This document shows positions 16,302 through 26,800 of a stretch of 64,000 bases of DNA, piece by piece. The position numbers and the translations under genes were made by a program. The notes beneath the pieces were generated by a model. It ran no database searches. It saw only the letters and a list, made by a program, of their open reading frames with translations, and had not been told where the DNA came from. The stretch comes from Solirubrobacter taibaiensis (GTDB lineage: Bacteria > Actinomycetota > Thermoleophilia > Solirubrobacterales > Solirubrobacteraceae). The stretch covers positions 1-64,000 of the forward strand of contig JAPDDQ010000012.1 of NCBI GenBank assembly GCA_027587225.1, read 5' to 3'. Within the stretch, counting starts at the first letter, position 1. Each line of letters opens with the position of its first letter.

Positions 16302-16925
16302 ATGCGCAAGTTGTTGGGAACGTTCGTGCTCGCCGCCATGCTGGCGGGGTGCGGCGGATCGTCAGAGCCGCAGACACCGAAGGCCGCGACGCCCACCGCG
16401 ACGGCCGAGACCGAGTCAGAGGAGCAGCACGACCTGGAGGGCTACTCCCCCGGCGTCGTCGAGTACTACGGCCAGGCCCACGCGCACGAGGACAGCGAGG
16501 CCGGAAGCATCGAGGCGGAGTATCACCAGCCGCCCAAGCCGGCCGAGGCGAAGCTGGGTGAGACGATCACGCTCACGGGCACGGAGATCGGCGTGCGGTT
16601 CGACGTCACGGTCACCGACGTCAAGCCGGTCGAGGACGACCTGATGGCGGTCTACGTCACGCTCGAGAGCACCGGCATCGCGATCTACGACCGACCGATG
16701 GAGCAGGCGTCGATCACGTACCCCGGTGAAGAGCCGACCCCGCTCGACCCCGAGGCCAGCGCCAAGTGCTCCAACGGCCTGGACGGGATCGTGCGGATCG
16801 ACGTGCTGCGCAACAAGAAGGGCTGCCTGCTGTTCCCGCGGTCCGGCGACGCGATGCCCGAGCGTTTCCAGCTCGCGCTGGAAGTCGTTCCGACGATCGC
16901 CGGCGGCATCTGGAACCTGGGGTGA
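16302..16925 (+). CDS. Lipoprotein with DUF4352-like immunoglobulin fold
   Basis: This 207-residue lipoprotein has the lipobox LAGC (Cys17). A Thr/Glu/His-rich tether runs to about residue 80. A beta-sandwich region follows (GETITLTG, VTVTDVKPV, AVYVTLES, Cys pair near 155-175) and resembles DUF4352/telokin-like domains, which are common on Gram-positive cell surfaces. No enzymatic motif is visible. The ATG has an aggag site 7 nt upstream. It lies between the two secreted sugar-isomerase paralogs, so a role in the same envelope function is plausible but unproven. Confidence 0.72.
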   Translation: MRKLLGTFVLAAMLAGCGGSSEPQTPKAATPTATAETESEEQHDLEGYSPGVVEYYGQAHAHEDSEAGSIEAEYHQPPKPAEAKLGETITLTGTEIGVRFDVTVTDVKPVEDDLMAVYVTLESTGIAIYDRPMEQASITYPGEEPTPLDPEASAKCSNGLDGIVRIDVLRNKKGCLLFPRSGDAMPERFQLALEVVPTIAGGIWNLG

Positions 16926-16984
16926 CAGCTGCAACTTTTGTTAGATGAAAGGCAGATGAAAGCGTACGGAAAACACAAAGTCGG

Positions 16985-17013
16985 TTGACTTCTGCTCCAA
17001 AGCTCCGCTACCT
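16985..17013 (+). promoter_or_regulatory. Promoter of secreted sugar isomerase 2
   Basis: TTGACT (16985-16990), a 17-bp spacer ending in the same aagctccg as at 14254, and CTACCT (17008-17013). The downstream leader cgggttgtcattgggtcc differs by one base from that of paralog 1, and the ribosome binding site gaggaggagctac is identical. The promoter and leader were duplicated with the gene. Confidence 0.7.
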
Positions 17014-17072
17014 TGCAGTTCGGGTTGTCATTGGGTCCCGTCTGTCGCAAGGGCCCTTAGAGGAGGAGCTAC

Positions 17073-18806
17073 ATGAAGGGAATCTCTCGGCGCGCGCGTA
17101 CGTGCGCCGTTGTGGCCGTGACCGGGGTCGCCGCCTTGGCGACGTCCACCGCCGCTCACGCCCAGCGTCCGGCCAGCATGGGCGCGGGTCTGCCCGTCGG
17201 CCAGACCGGCATGCAGATGTTCAATTTCAGCCGGTACATCACCGGCACGGCCGCCGAGCAGAAGACGAAGGTCGGTGAGATCTTCGCGATGCTGCAGTCC
17301 AAGGGCATCCGCGTCGTCGAGCCGTACAGCCTGCACGGCATGAGCGCGGCCGATTTCCGCGCGCTCGCCGACCAGTACGGCCTGCGTATCGTGGGTCGCC
17401 ACGGCGGCGTCACCGAGTCCACGTGGGACAGCGAGATCGCCACCGCCAAGACCCTGGGCCAGCAGTTCATCGGCTCGGGCGGCACCGCCGCCCCGGGTCA
17501 GGGCACCTACGCCCAGACGCTGGCCACGGCCGCGACGCTCAATCGACTGGGCAAGCGCTCGGTCGAAGCCGGCGTCGGCAAGGTCTACATCCACAACCAC
17601 ACGGGCGAGTTCGACGCGAAGTACGACGTCAACGGCACGATCAAGACCGCGTGGGAAATCCTGATGGACAACACGGACGTGCGCTACGTCGCCGCCGAGA
17701 TCGACGCGGGCTGGGCCTCGGACGCGCCGGTCAGCGTCCCTGATCTGCTCACGCGCTACCGCACGCGCATCGAGATGATGCACGTCAAGGACCTGACGAA
17801 CATCGCGCCGATCGGCCGCTCCGGCAACCCGGTGCAGCTCGGCACGGGCGAGATCGACTACACGCCCATCTTCGCCGCGGCGAAGAACAGCAACGTCAAG
17901 TGGTACCACTACGAGCTCGATCCGCCGTCCGCGACGTTCGACGCGTTCGCCGCCGCGCGCAACTCGTTCGACGCCGTCCGCGGCGCCGCCGCGCCGGCCC
18001 TGTACGCCTCGATGCCGACGTTCGGCGCCGAGAAGGCCGCCCCGACGGGCTCCGCTCAGCCGGTGCCGATCAAGGTCGAGAACCTCGGCGACGCGCCGCT
18101 CACGATCACGAACGTCACGCTCGGCAACCAGGGCGGCAACGAGCCGACCTCGTCGACCGGTGACTTCACGATCACCAGCAACACCTGCACCACCGGCGCG
18201 CTGCCCGCGGCCGCCGTCGGCCAGGCGCCCTCGAGCTGCACGGTGTTCGTGCGGTTCAACCCGCGCCGCGCGGTCACCACGTCGATCGCGAAGCTCAACT
18301 TCGCCTCCAACGCGGACGCGGCCACCAACAGCATCCAGCTCGTCGCCACCAGCGGCGCCTCGCTGTCGGTTCCGGTCGAGGTCGGCGGCACCGTCGCCAG
18401 CCAGCTCTCGCTGGACCTGACCGGTCCGGCCAGCTTCGGCGCCTTCGTCCCCGGCGTGGCGCGTGACTACGCGACGTCGCTGATCGCCGACGTCACCACC
18501 ACGACGCCGGACGCGACGCTGTCCCTCGTCGAGAACAGCACCAACGCCGCCGGCCACCTGGTCAACGGCACCCGCGCCCTCCAGCAGCCGCTGAAGATCC
18601 GCGCGGCGACCGCCGCCAACCCGAACCCGGCCTACGCGGCCCTCTCGGAGACCGGCGCGTCGACGAACCTGCTCACGTGGACGGAGCCGGTCACGGCCAG
18701 CCGCGTGACCCTCGGGTTCCAGCAGTCCATCGGCGCGTCCGAGACGCTGCTGCGCGGCACGTACGGCAAGACGCTGACGTTCACGCTGTCCAGCACCACG
18801 CCGTAA
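17073..18806 (+). CDS. Secreted sugar phosphate isomerase/epimerase with choice-of-anchor D domain (paralog 2)
   Basis: This 577-residue paralog of the 14318 gene shares the first codons, signal-peptide layout, barrel, Ig domain and C-terminal domain. The barrel (about 35-310) keeps the metal-site motifs YIHNHTGEF, AEIDAGWASD and MMHVKDL, then HYELD. Choice-of-anchor D spans about 314-430, with VENLGDAPLTI. The shared C-terminal domain (about 437-577) ends LTFTLSSTTP. The main difference is a shorter N-terminal region: the insert with the CATATSTECRW cysteine pair in paralog 1 is absent. It is exported and probably acts on an extracellular sugar. It has its own promoter and is followed by a strong terminator. 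Confidence 0.83.
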   Translation: MKGISRRARTCAVVAVTGVAALATSTAAHAQRPASMGAGLPVGQTGMQMFNFSRYITGTAAEQKTKVGEIFAMLQSKGIRVVEPYSLHGMSAADFRALADQYGLRIVGRHGGVTESTWDSEIATAKTLGQQFIGSGGTAAPGQGTYAQTLATAATLNRLGKRSVEAGVGKVYIHNHTGEFDAKYDVNGTIKTAWEILMDNTDVRYVAAEIDAGWASDAPVSVPDLLTRYRTRIEMMHVKDLTNIAPIGRSGNPVQLGTGEIDYTPIFAAAKNSNVKWYHYELDPPSATFDAFAAARNSFDAVRGAAAPALYASMPTFGAEKAAPTGSAQPVPIKVENLGDAPLTITNVTLGNQGGNEPTSSTGDFTITSNTCTTGALPAAAVGQAPSSCTVFVRFNPRRAVTTSIAKLNFASNADAATNSIQLVATSGASLSVPVEVGGTVASQLSLDLTGPASFGAFVPGVARDYATSLIADVTTTTPDATLSLVENSTNAAGHLVNGTRALQQPLKIRAATAANPNPAYAALSETGASTNLLTWTEPVTASRVTLGFQQSIGASETLLRGTYGKTLTFTLSSTTP

Positions 18807-18833
18807 GCAGCAAGTAGTACCGCACTACCTTGG

Positions 18834-18866
18834 GAGCGCCGGCGAATCCGCCGGCGCTCCTTTTTC
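18834..18866 (+). terminator. Strong intrinsic terminator abutting FKBP start
   Basis: A perfect 12-bp stem (18834-18845 with 18850-18861) with a 4-nt loop is followed by TTTTT (18862-18866), a textbook intrinsic terminator for the isomerase gene. Only three bases separate the T tract from the ATG of the next gene. Confidence 0.88.
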
Positions 18867-18869
18867 ACC

Positions 18870-19424
18870 ATGACGTCTCGACTCACCATTCTCGCCGCGC
18901 TCGCCGCGCTGATGCTCGCCGGTTGCGGGGACTCCAAGCCCGCCGCGGACACCACGCCCACGGAGACGGCCACCGCCGAGGCCACGGCCACGCCGACGCC
19001 GATCATCGAGAAGGTGACCGGGAATCCCACCCCGATGCCGGAGATCACGCCCTCGGGCAAGGACGAGCCGGAGATCTCGGTGCGCCAGGGTGATCCGCCC
19101 GCCAAGCTCGTCGTCCGCGACCTCGAGGTCGGCAAGGGCGCCGTGGCGCAGCGCGGCAAGGCCCTCGCCGTCGAGTACAAGGGCATCCGCTGGGATGACG
19201 GGTTCGTCTTCGACTCCACGTGGGACGGCGGCAAGCCGTTCCAGTTCCTCCTCGGCGCCAATCAGGTCATCCAGGGCTGGGAGAAGGGCCTCGCCGGCAT
19301 GCACGTCGGCGGTCGCCGCGAGCTGATCGTCCCGCCCGACCTCGCCTACGGCGACCACGGGCAGGCCTCGATCCGACCGAACGAGACGCTCGTCTTCGTG
19401 GTCGATCTGCTCGACGTGCGCTGA
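18870..19424 (+). CDS. FKBP-type peptidyl-prolyl isomerase lipoprotein
   Basis: This 184-residue protein has the lipobox LAGC (Cys19), a Thr/Ala/Pro-rich tether and a complete FKBP domain from about residue 95. Key family segments are VEYKG, FDSTWDGGKPFQF, VIQGWEKGLAGM, GGRRELIVPP, LAYG and FVVDLLDV. It catalyses cis-trans isomerisation of X-Pro bonds in exported proteins outside the membrane. The many large secreted proteins encoded around it would be natural clients (inference). The start is fixed by the signal peptide, yet it lies 3 nt after a terminator T tract with no ribosome binding site. Expression probably needs a leaderless or read-through transcript. Confidence 0.9.
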   Translation: MTSRLTILAALAALMLAGCGDSKPAADTTPTETATAEATATPTPIIEKVTGNPTPMPEITPSGKDEPEISVRQGDPPAKLVVRDLEVGKGAVAQRGKALAVEYKGIRWDDGFVFDSTWDGGKPFQFLLGANQVIQGWEKGLAGMHVGGRRELIVPPDLAYGDHGQASIRPNETLVFVVDLLDVR

Positions 19425-19426
19425 AG

Positions 19427-19458
19427 CCGCCGCGCTCCCCGAAGGGAACACGGCGGCC
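19427..19458. terminator. Hairpin between convergent genes
   Basis: GCCGCCG (19427-19433) pairs with CGGCGGC (19452-19458), with further ccc/ggg pairing inside the loop. It lies between the FKBP stop (19424) and the stop of the 19473-23714 gene on the other strand, so it could serve both. There is no U tract. Confidence 0.55.
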
Positions 19459-19472
19459 TCGGATGCCTCGCC

Positions 19473-22400
19473 TTACGGAGTCGTGGTCGACAACGTGAAG
19501 GTGAGCGTCTTGCTGTAGCTGCCCGTGCGCAACGGATCGTTGGCCTTGATCAGCTGCTTGAACCCGATGTCGACGATCTCGTTCGACGTCGGGGCCGTCC
19601 AGGCCGACTTGCTCAGCGACACCTGCAGCGGCTCAGCCAGGCTGAACGCACCGTTGGTCAGGAACGCCGGGCTCGGCGCGACGCTCAGCGCCGCATCGCC
19701 CGCCGACGAGATGACATTCGCCGTCGTGGACGCCGTGTACTCCTTCGCCACACCCGGCGTGAACGCGCCGAACGTCGCCGGAGCGCCGAGCGTCAGCGAC
19801 AACGTCGCCGGCACGGAGCCGCCGACGGTCCCGGTCGCCGGCGGGGCCTTCACCACCGAGATCCCCTCGCCGTTGAACTCGGCGAAGTTGAGGTTGAACA
19901 GGTTGTTCCCCGTCTGGCCGTTCGTGACGGCGCGGAACACGAGGAAGATCTCGTGCGTCCCGTCCATCGCGATCGGGAACGTCTGGCTGCTCCACACGTC
20001 CGTCGCCCCGGTGGAGACGAGGTTGTGCGTGGCCAGGATCGGACCGGTGATCGAGTCCTGACGGACCTCGATCGCCGCCAGCGGTGAGCCGGCGGTGCGC
20101 CCTGCGGCCGTGTCGGCCACGCGGTAGGTGATCGAGTTGATGTTCGTCAGGTTGTACGGCCCGTTGAGCTGGATCCAGTCACCGGCCGCGAGGCTGCCGC
20201 GATGCGTGCCGGCCCCTCCGTCGGTGTTGGCCGCGGTGTTCGTGCCGGACTGCGTGACGGCGTGCTCGACCTCCTGCTTGCGCTGGTTGATCTTGGTCTG
20301 CCCGACCGTCGTCAGCGGCGGCGCGGCGCTGCTGGCGCCCCGGCCACCCTTGTCGGTGTAGGTCGCGCTGATGATGCCGAACACGTTGCCGCCGTGGGAG
20401 ACGTCGTCGGCGATCGTCTGCAGGTTGCCGGAGCAGCCCGTCTTCTCCTCCTCGCCGTGCCCGTGCGAGTCATGCCCGAGCACGAACGTGGTGAGGATGT
20501 CCGAGCACAGGACGGTGCCGTCGTCCGGATCGGTGACGGTCACCACGTACGGGATCTTGTCGCCGAAGGCGAACGTCCCGCCCGCGATCGGGACCGTCAC
20601 GGTCACCGTCGGGGCGGTGTTGCCCACGGTGATCGGCGTGCTCGTCGACGTGCGCTTGCCCGACGAGTCGATCACGGTCAGCACGGCCTGGAAGCGGCCG
20701 GCCCGCGTGTACGTGTGCGTCGGGTTGGCCTCCTCGGACATCGGCGAGCCGTCCCCGAAGTCCCACTCGTAGCGGATCGACTCGCCCGGGTCCTCGTCCA
20801 GCGAACCCGCGCTCGAGAAGTTGACCGTCAGCGGCACCGGGCCGTTGGTCTTGTCCGCGGTCAGCACTGCCTTCGGGGCGCGCTGCCCCTTGGCGTACTC
20901 CCACTTGTACATGCCGGCGTCGAGGTTGATGTTGAAGAACCCGTCGCCGTAGGTCAGCAGGTAGAACGCGCCGTCCGCGCCCCACTGCATGTCCATCGGG
21001 TTGTCGCACTCGAACAGGAACGGCGACGTCGCGACGTTCGCCGCGCCGCAGTCGAGGAACCGGTTGATCTTGAACACGTGGTTGTCGCCGTCGAGCTTGA
21101 CCTCACGCATCGTGTCCTGGCCGAACTCGCCCAGGATCACCGAGTCGTCGTAGTACGGCGGGAACTTCTTGGTGCTCGGGTTCGCGGCGTCGAAGTTGTA
21201 CTTCGCGACACCGTGCGCCGCGACACCGCCCGTGAACAGCTCCGGGAAGAGCCGTGGGCACTCGGTGGCCGATCCGGGGACCGGGGTGCCCGGCGTCGTG
21301 TCGTAGTAGCCGCGGCACGGCGTGCCGATGCCGTTCGGCCGGTTGGCGTTCGGGTTGTCCTGGTACGAGTACCAGATGTCCGGGTTGGTCACCGGCGGGA
21401 GCTCGCGCAGGCCGGCCTCGAAGCCCGGGCCGCCCTCGAGGTTCCAGCGCGAGTCGTTGATCTGGTTCGCGGCGCCGCAGTCGTGATGGCGCGGCGGGTC
21501 GTGCTTCGGCTTGCCCGCGGTGGTCGTCCCGGTCGCGAACTCGTGGTACTCCCACTCGTAGTAGCCGAGCGTCTTGGAGTAACACGCCGGCCAGCCGTAG
21601 TTGGCCGGGGCGCGCACGATCTGGTAGCGGCCGGTGCCTCCCGGCCCACGTGAGCGCTGCGGCGTATTGGCGTCCGGCGAGTAGTCGGAGATGTACGCCA
21701 CGTCGTTCTCGTCCACCTGGACGCGGAACGGGTTGCGGAAGCCCATCGAGTGGATCTCCGGGCGGGTCTTGGGCTGGGGCGCGCCGTTCTGCAGCGGGAA
21801 CAGGTTCCCGGCCGGGATGGTGTACGCGCCGGTGCCGGAGCCGAAGTCGGCCTTGTTGGCGTCGGCGGCGGCGATGGCGCCGTCCTTGACCTTGATGCGG
21901 ATGAGCTTGCCGCGCAGGTCGTTGGAGTTCAGGGCACCACGGCGCGAGTCGCCGGTGGGCCGCTGGTACCAGCCGCCCTCCTGCTGCGTCGTGACCGCGA
22001 CCGTCGGCGTCGTGCCCGTCAGGGCTGCCCCGTCGATCGTGAGCTGCGCCTGGTTGGACTGCGCCTTGCCCCGGCGGAAGAACACGTTCAGGTTCGCCGT
22101 GTTGGCCGGGCCGCCACTGGTCTGGACCTCGTTCGCCTCGATGTTCGAGAGCGCCTCGAGCGCGGCGTCCACGTCGGCTCCGGTCGCGTTGAACGCGAGC
22201 GGCGCCGTCGTCTGGCCGTTGAACGTGAGCGTGTAGGTGCCGCCCGTCGCGTTCGTGAGCCGGACGATCTGCTGCTCGTCGGTGAGCTGGTCGTTCATCG
22301 GCCCGTGGCCGCCACCGTTGATGCCGCCGGCGGGGTTGTCGTCGCCCGTGACGAGCCACAGGTTGTTGTGTTTGTCGAAGTCGATGTCACCCGCGACGTG

Positions 22401-23714
22401 GCAGCACTCCTGGCGGTTGACCGGCTGGCGCAGGATCTGCTGCTCCGAGCCGAGGTCGAGCCGGGCGCCGGCGGCGTCCTCGATGAACTTGAACCGCGAC
22501 AGTTGGAAGTAGCCGACGTACGGGTCCCACGCGTTCTTGTTCGGCGACGTGACCGGCGGCGTCGTGGCGGGCGTGGTCTGCGTGACGATCGAGCCGTCGG
22601 ACAGCTTGACGTCGGTGACCGTCTGCGGCGAGTAGAAGAGGTACACCCACTTGTTGTTGGCGAAGTCGTTGTCGATCGCCGGGCCGTACATGCCGTCCTC
22701 GGAGTTCGTGTACGTCCGCTGGGACAGCGGCACGGTCGCGGCCCCGAAGTCGGCGAGGATCGTCGTCTGGCCCGTGGCCGGGTTGTGCAGGCGGATGCCG
22801 CCGCGGCGGTCGGTCTGCAGGATCCGGCCGTCCGGGAGCTGATCGAAACCGATCGGCTCGTTCGTGTTGGGCGGGGCGCTGATCTTGGTCTGCTGGTAGT
22901 TGCGCAGCACCGTGGCGCCACAGTCGCTGTAGGTGGCGTTGCTCTGGCCGGCGGCCCAGCTGATCGCGCCCTTCAGGTGCGGTTGCAGGCCGGCGTTGAA
23001 GCTTCCCGCCGTGCCGCCGAGCGTGGTGTAGAAGCTGCGCCCGGCCTGGAAGTCCTTGCACCAGGCCACCGGGTGGTCGGCGCCCATCGTGCCGCCGTCG
23101 ATGCCCTTGAGCACCTTGCCCTGCGGCTGGGGCTCGAACGGCTTCTCGACGACGCTCATCAGCACGTGCGAGACGCCGCGGACGTTCGTGTCGAAGTTGT
23201 AGTAGGGCTCGGTGCGCTCCCAGTACTGCGGGAGGTCCTTGCTCGCGTCATGGACGCGGTCGGCGACTTTGATGGTCGCGAGCTGGGATGCGACGCGTCC
23301 GGTCGAACGCGCGCCGAGCAGCCCGGTCATGAACGGCCAGGACGCGTCGGTCTCGATCGCCGATCCGATGCCGACGAAGCCGCCGCCCTTCTTGTAGTAC
23401 GCCTCGAAGTTCGCGCGCTGCGGGTCCGTGAGCGGACTCGCCATGCCCGTGTTCAGGAACACGACCGCGCGGTACTGGTCGAGTCCCTCGGGGGTGAACT
23501 GCCCGCCGACCGCGGCGGGCGCGGGGGCCGTGACGACGCCGTCGGCGCCGACCGCGGCGGTGATCGCACTCACGCCCGCGGCCGAGGTCTCGTCGGTCGT
23601 GCTCGTCACCACGAGCACCTTGTACGGCTCGACCGCCTTCGCTTTCGCGTCCGCGGCCGCAGGGGCCAGCAAGGCCAGGCTCGCAAGAGCCAGGCCCACA
23701 CTTCTCCTCCTCAT
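19473..23714 (-). CDS. Giant secreted ThuA / PQQ-dependent sugar dehydrogenase-like / PKD / CBM protein
   Basis: This 1413-residue exported protein has a signal peptide ending near ADAKA. The ThuA domain covers about residues 30-275 (GGGFVGIGSAIE, GGTMGADHPVAWC). A six-bladed propeller of the soluble glucose dehydrogenase (PQQ) family spans about 280-960, with GFDQLPDGRILQTDR, HVAGDIDFD and EIHSMGFRNPFRV. A beta domain of about 90 residues is inserted near 485-590, within the propeller. A PKD domain follows (about 970-1050, YEWDFGDGS), then a linker with a HDSHGHGEEE stretch, a CBM6-like beta sandwich (about 1160-1280) and the same C-terminal domain as the two secreted isomerases, ending LTFTLSTTTP. 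It probably oxidises or hydrolyses polysaccharide-derived sugars at the cell surface (inference). The ATG has ggagag upstream. Confidence 0.85.
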   Translation of the reverse strand: MRRRSVGLALASLALLAPAAADAKAKAVEPYKVLVVTSTTDETSAAGVSAITAAVGADGVVTAPAPAAVGGQFTPEGLDQYRAVVFLNTGMASPLTDPQRANFEAYYKKGGGFVGIGSAIETDASWPFMTGLLGARSTGRVASQLATIKVADRVHDASKDLPQYWERTEPYYNFDTNVRGVSHVLMSVVEKPFEPQPQGKVLKGIDGGTMGADHPVAWCKDFQAGRSFYTTLGGTAGSFNAGLQPHLKGAISWAAGQSNATYSDCGATVLRNYQQTKISAPPNTNEPIGFDQLPDGRILQTDRRGGIRLHNPATGQTTILADFGAATVPLSQRTYTNSEDGMYGPAIDNDFANNKWVYLFYSPQTVTDVKLSDGSIVTQTTPATTPPVTSPNKNAWDPYVGYFQLSRFKFIEDAAGARLDLGSEQQILRQPVNRQECCHVAGDIDFDKHNNLWLVTGDDNPAGGINGGGHGPMNDQLTDEQQIVRLTNATGGTYTLTFNGQTTAPLAFNATGADVDAALEALSNIEANEVQTSGGPANTANLNVFFRRGKAQSNQAQLTIDGAALTGTTPTVAVTTQQEGGWYQRPTGDSRRGALNSNDLRGKLIRIKVKDGAIAAADANKADFGSGTGAYTIPAGNLFPLQNGAPQPKTRPEIHSMGFRNPFRVQVDENDVAYISDYSPDANTPQRSRGPGGTGRYQIVRAPANYGWPACYSKTLGYYEWEYHEFATGTTTAGKPKHDPPRHHDCGAANQINDSRWNLEGGPGFEAGLRELPPVTNPDIWYSYQDNPNANRPNGIGTPCRGYYDTTPGTPVPGSATECPRLFPELFTGGVAAHGVAKYNFDAANPSTKKFPPYYDDSVILGEFGQDTMREVKLDGDNHVFKINRFLDCGAANVATSPFLFECDNPMDMQWGADGAFYLLTYGDGFFNINLDAGMYKWEYAKGQRAPKAVLTADKTNGPVPLTVNFSSAGSLDEDPGESIRYEWDFGDGSPMSEEANPTHTYTRAGRFQAVLTVIDSSGKRTSTSTPITVGNTAPTVTVTVPIAGGTFAFGDKIPYVVTVTDPDDGTVLCSDILTTFVLGHDSHGHGEEEKTGCSGNLQTIADDVSHGGNVFGIISATYTDKGGRGASSAAPPLTTVGQTKINQRKQEVEHAVTQSGTNTAANTDGGAGTHRGSLAAGDWIQLNGPYNLTNINSITYRVADTAAGRTAGSPLAAIEVRQDSITGPILATHNLVSTGATDVWSSQTFPIAMDGTHEIFLVFRAVTNGQTGNNLFNLNFAEFNGEGISVVKAPPATGTVGGSVPATLSLTLGAPATFGAFTPGVAKEYTASTTANVISSAGDAALSVAPSPAFLTNGAFSLAEPLQVSLSKSAWTAPTSNEIVDIGFKQLIKANDPLRTGSYSKTLTFTLSTTTP

Positions 23715-23806
23715 CGTCTCTCCAATCGACGAGTGACCCTCTCATAGGCGTCTCATCACGCCCTCACCGGTTTCTATCAGCCAGTGACACGTGAAAGCAA
23801 GGGTGG

Positions 23807-24847
23807 GTGTTGGGTGATGCCGCCGACGGGGTACAGGCAGCCGCGGTGGGGTCCAGGGCTGTCATCGGCGGCGTGCTTGCCGTTCTCGCGCTCGTCGCGA
23901 TCATCGTGCCGGGGGGAGCGTCCGGCGGCGACGACACGTCGCAGCCGTATCCGACGCGTCAACTCGCGATCATGGCGCCCGCCGCGGCCGGCGGTGGGTG
24001 GGACACGACCGCACGCGCGTTCCAGGCCTCCTCGCGGGATGCCGGGTTGGACGACGGCGTCGAGGTGTTCAACGTCGAGGGCGCGGGCGGGACGCTCGGG
24101 CTATCCGAGCTGGTGTCGAAGTCCAGCGGTGACCCGTACCAGCTGATGATGACCGGGCTCGTGATGCTCGGCGCGATCGAGACCAACGGCACCGACGTGC
24201 CGATCACGCGCACGACGCCGATCGCGACGCTGATCACCGAGACCGAGGGCGTCGTCGTCCCGGCGGATTCCAAGTACCAGTCCTTCAAGGAGCTCGCGGA
24301 CGACCTGAAGGCCGACCCGGGCTCGATCCGGTTCGCCGGCGGCTCGGCGGGCTCCACCGACCAGCTGCTCCTGGGCGAGCTCGCGCGCGTGCTCGGCGCG
24401 GACCCGAAGGCGACCAAGTACGTCGCGCACTCCGGCGGCGGCGAGGCGAACGCCGCGATCCTGTCCGGCTCCGTGGACGCGGGGATCTCCGGGCTGAGCG
24501 AGTTCACCGACCAGATCGAGGCCGGCAAGATGCGGCTGCTCGCCGTGTCCTCGCCGGTTGACGCCGAGATCGACGGCAAGCGGCCGCCGACGATCAAGGA
24601 GGAGGGCGTCGACGTCGAGCTGACGAACTGGCGCATGCTCGCCGCGCCGCCCGGGATCGACGACGCCGAGCGCGAGCGCATCACCGGGTACGTGGAAGCC
24701 GTGTTGGAGTCGCCGGCGTGGGCGGAGAACGTCAAGCGCTACGACTGGCAGCCGTTCGTCAAGACCGGCAGCGAGCTGGACGAGTTCGTCGCGAGCGAGC
24801 AGAAGCGCGTGAAGCAGGTCGTGGCCGATCTGGGCATCGGCAAGTGA
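23807..24847 (+). CDS. tctC: Tripartite tricarboxylate transporter substrate-binding protein
   Basis: This TctC/Bug-family extracytoplasmic solute receptor has a signal sequence (AVIGGVLAVLALVAIIV) and no lipobox Cys. Family motifs follow: MAPAAAGGGWDTTARAFQ, VFNVEGAGGTLGLSELV and FAGGSAGSTDQ. It captures a carboxylate and delivers it to TctAB. GTG at 23807 gives 346 residues; a GTG at 23846 would give a more standard signal peptide (MGSRAVIGG...). It overlaps tctB by GTGA. The ligand cannot be read from the sequence; the family takes citrate, aromatic acids and other carboxylates. Confidence 0.9.
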   Translation: MLGDAADGVQAAAVGSRAVIGGVLAVLALVAIIVPGGASGGDDTSQPYPTRQLAIMAPAAAGGGWDTTARAFQASSRDAGLDDGVEVFNVEGAGGTLGLSELVSKSSGDPYQLMMTGLVMLGAIETNGTDVPITRTTPIATLITETEGVVVPADSKYQSFKELADDLKADPGSIRFAGGSAGSTDQLLLGELARVLGADPKATKYVAHSGGGEANAAILSGSVDAGISGLSEFTDQIEAGKMRLLAVSSPVDAEIDGKRPPTIKEEGVDVELTNWRMLAAPPGIDDAERERITGYVEAVLESPAWAENVKRYDWQPFVKTGSELDEFVASEQKRVKQVVADLGIGK

Positions 24848-25290
24848 CGGGCGCGCGCGTCTTCGGCGGCGTGCTGCTCGCGCTGGGCTTGATCGCGTTG
24901 GTGGCGACGCTTGGCGTCGGCGACGGCTGGGAGGCGAGCGGGCCGCGGCTCGCGCCGGTCGTCTCGGCCGTGGGGCTCGTGCTGCTCTCGGCGGCGTTCC
25001 TCGTGTGGCCGGGCGCCGACCTGGCCGAGTACGTCGCGGAGGCGAGCGAGGGCACGAACTGGTCGACCCCGGCGCTGCTCGTGGCGCTTTTGGTGGGCTA
25101 CGCGCTGTCGCTGGATGTCGTGGGCTACGCGCTCGCGACGGCGATCTTCTACTGGTTGGCGACGTGGCTGCTCGGGTCGCGCTCGCCCGTGCGTGACGTG
25201 ATCATCGGTGTGCTGATCGGCGTGATCACGTCCTACGCGTTCTCCCAGTGGCTCAACGTGCAGCTGCCGAACGGGCCCTGGGGCGTCTGA
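24844..25290 (+). CDS. tctB: Tripartite tricarboxylate transporter small membrane subunit
   Basis: This 148-residue protein has four hydrophobic segments, e.g. [19 protein letters not shown] and [16 protein letters not shown], matching the small membrane subunit TctB. It forms the membrane complex with TctA. The GTG start overlaps the tctC stop, and its own stop is 1 nt before tctA, which fixes the start despite a longer open frame. Confidence 0.88.
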   Translation: MTGARVFGGVLLALGLIALVATLGVGDGWEASGPRLAPVVSAVGLVLLSAAFLVWPGADLAEYVAEASEGTNWSTPALLVALLVGYALSLDVVGYALATAIFYWLATWLLGSRSPVRDVIIGVLIGVITSYAFSQWLNVQLPNGPWGV

Positions 25291-25291
25291 C

Positions 25292-26799
<1,508 letters not shown>

Positions 26800-26800
<1 letters not shown>

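Noticed and set aside
21750..23747. Long plus-strand frame opposite the ThuA/PQQ gene
   Set aside because: Low-information Arg/Val/Asp-rich translation, antisense to a clearly multidomain protein.
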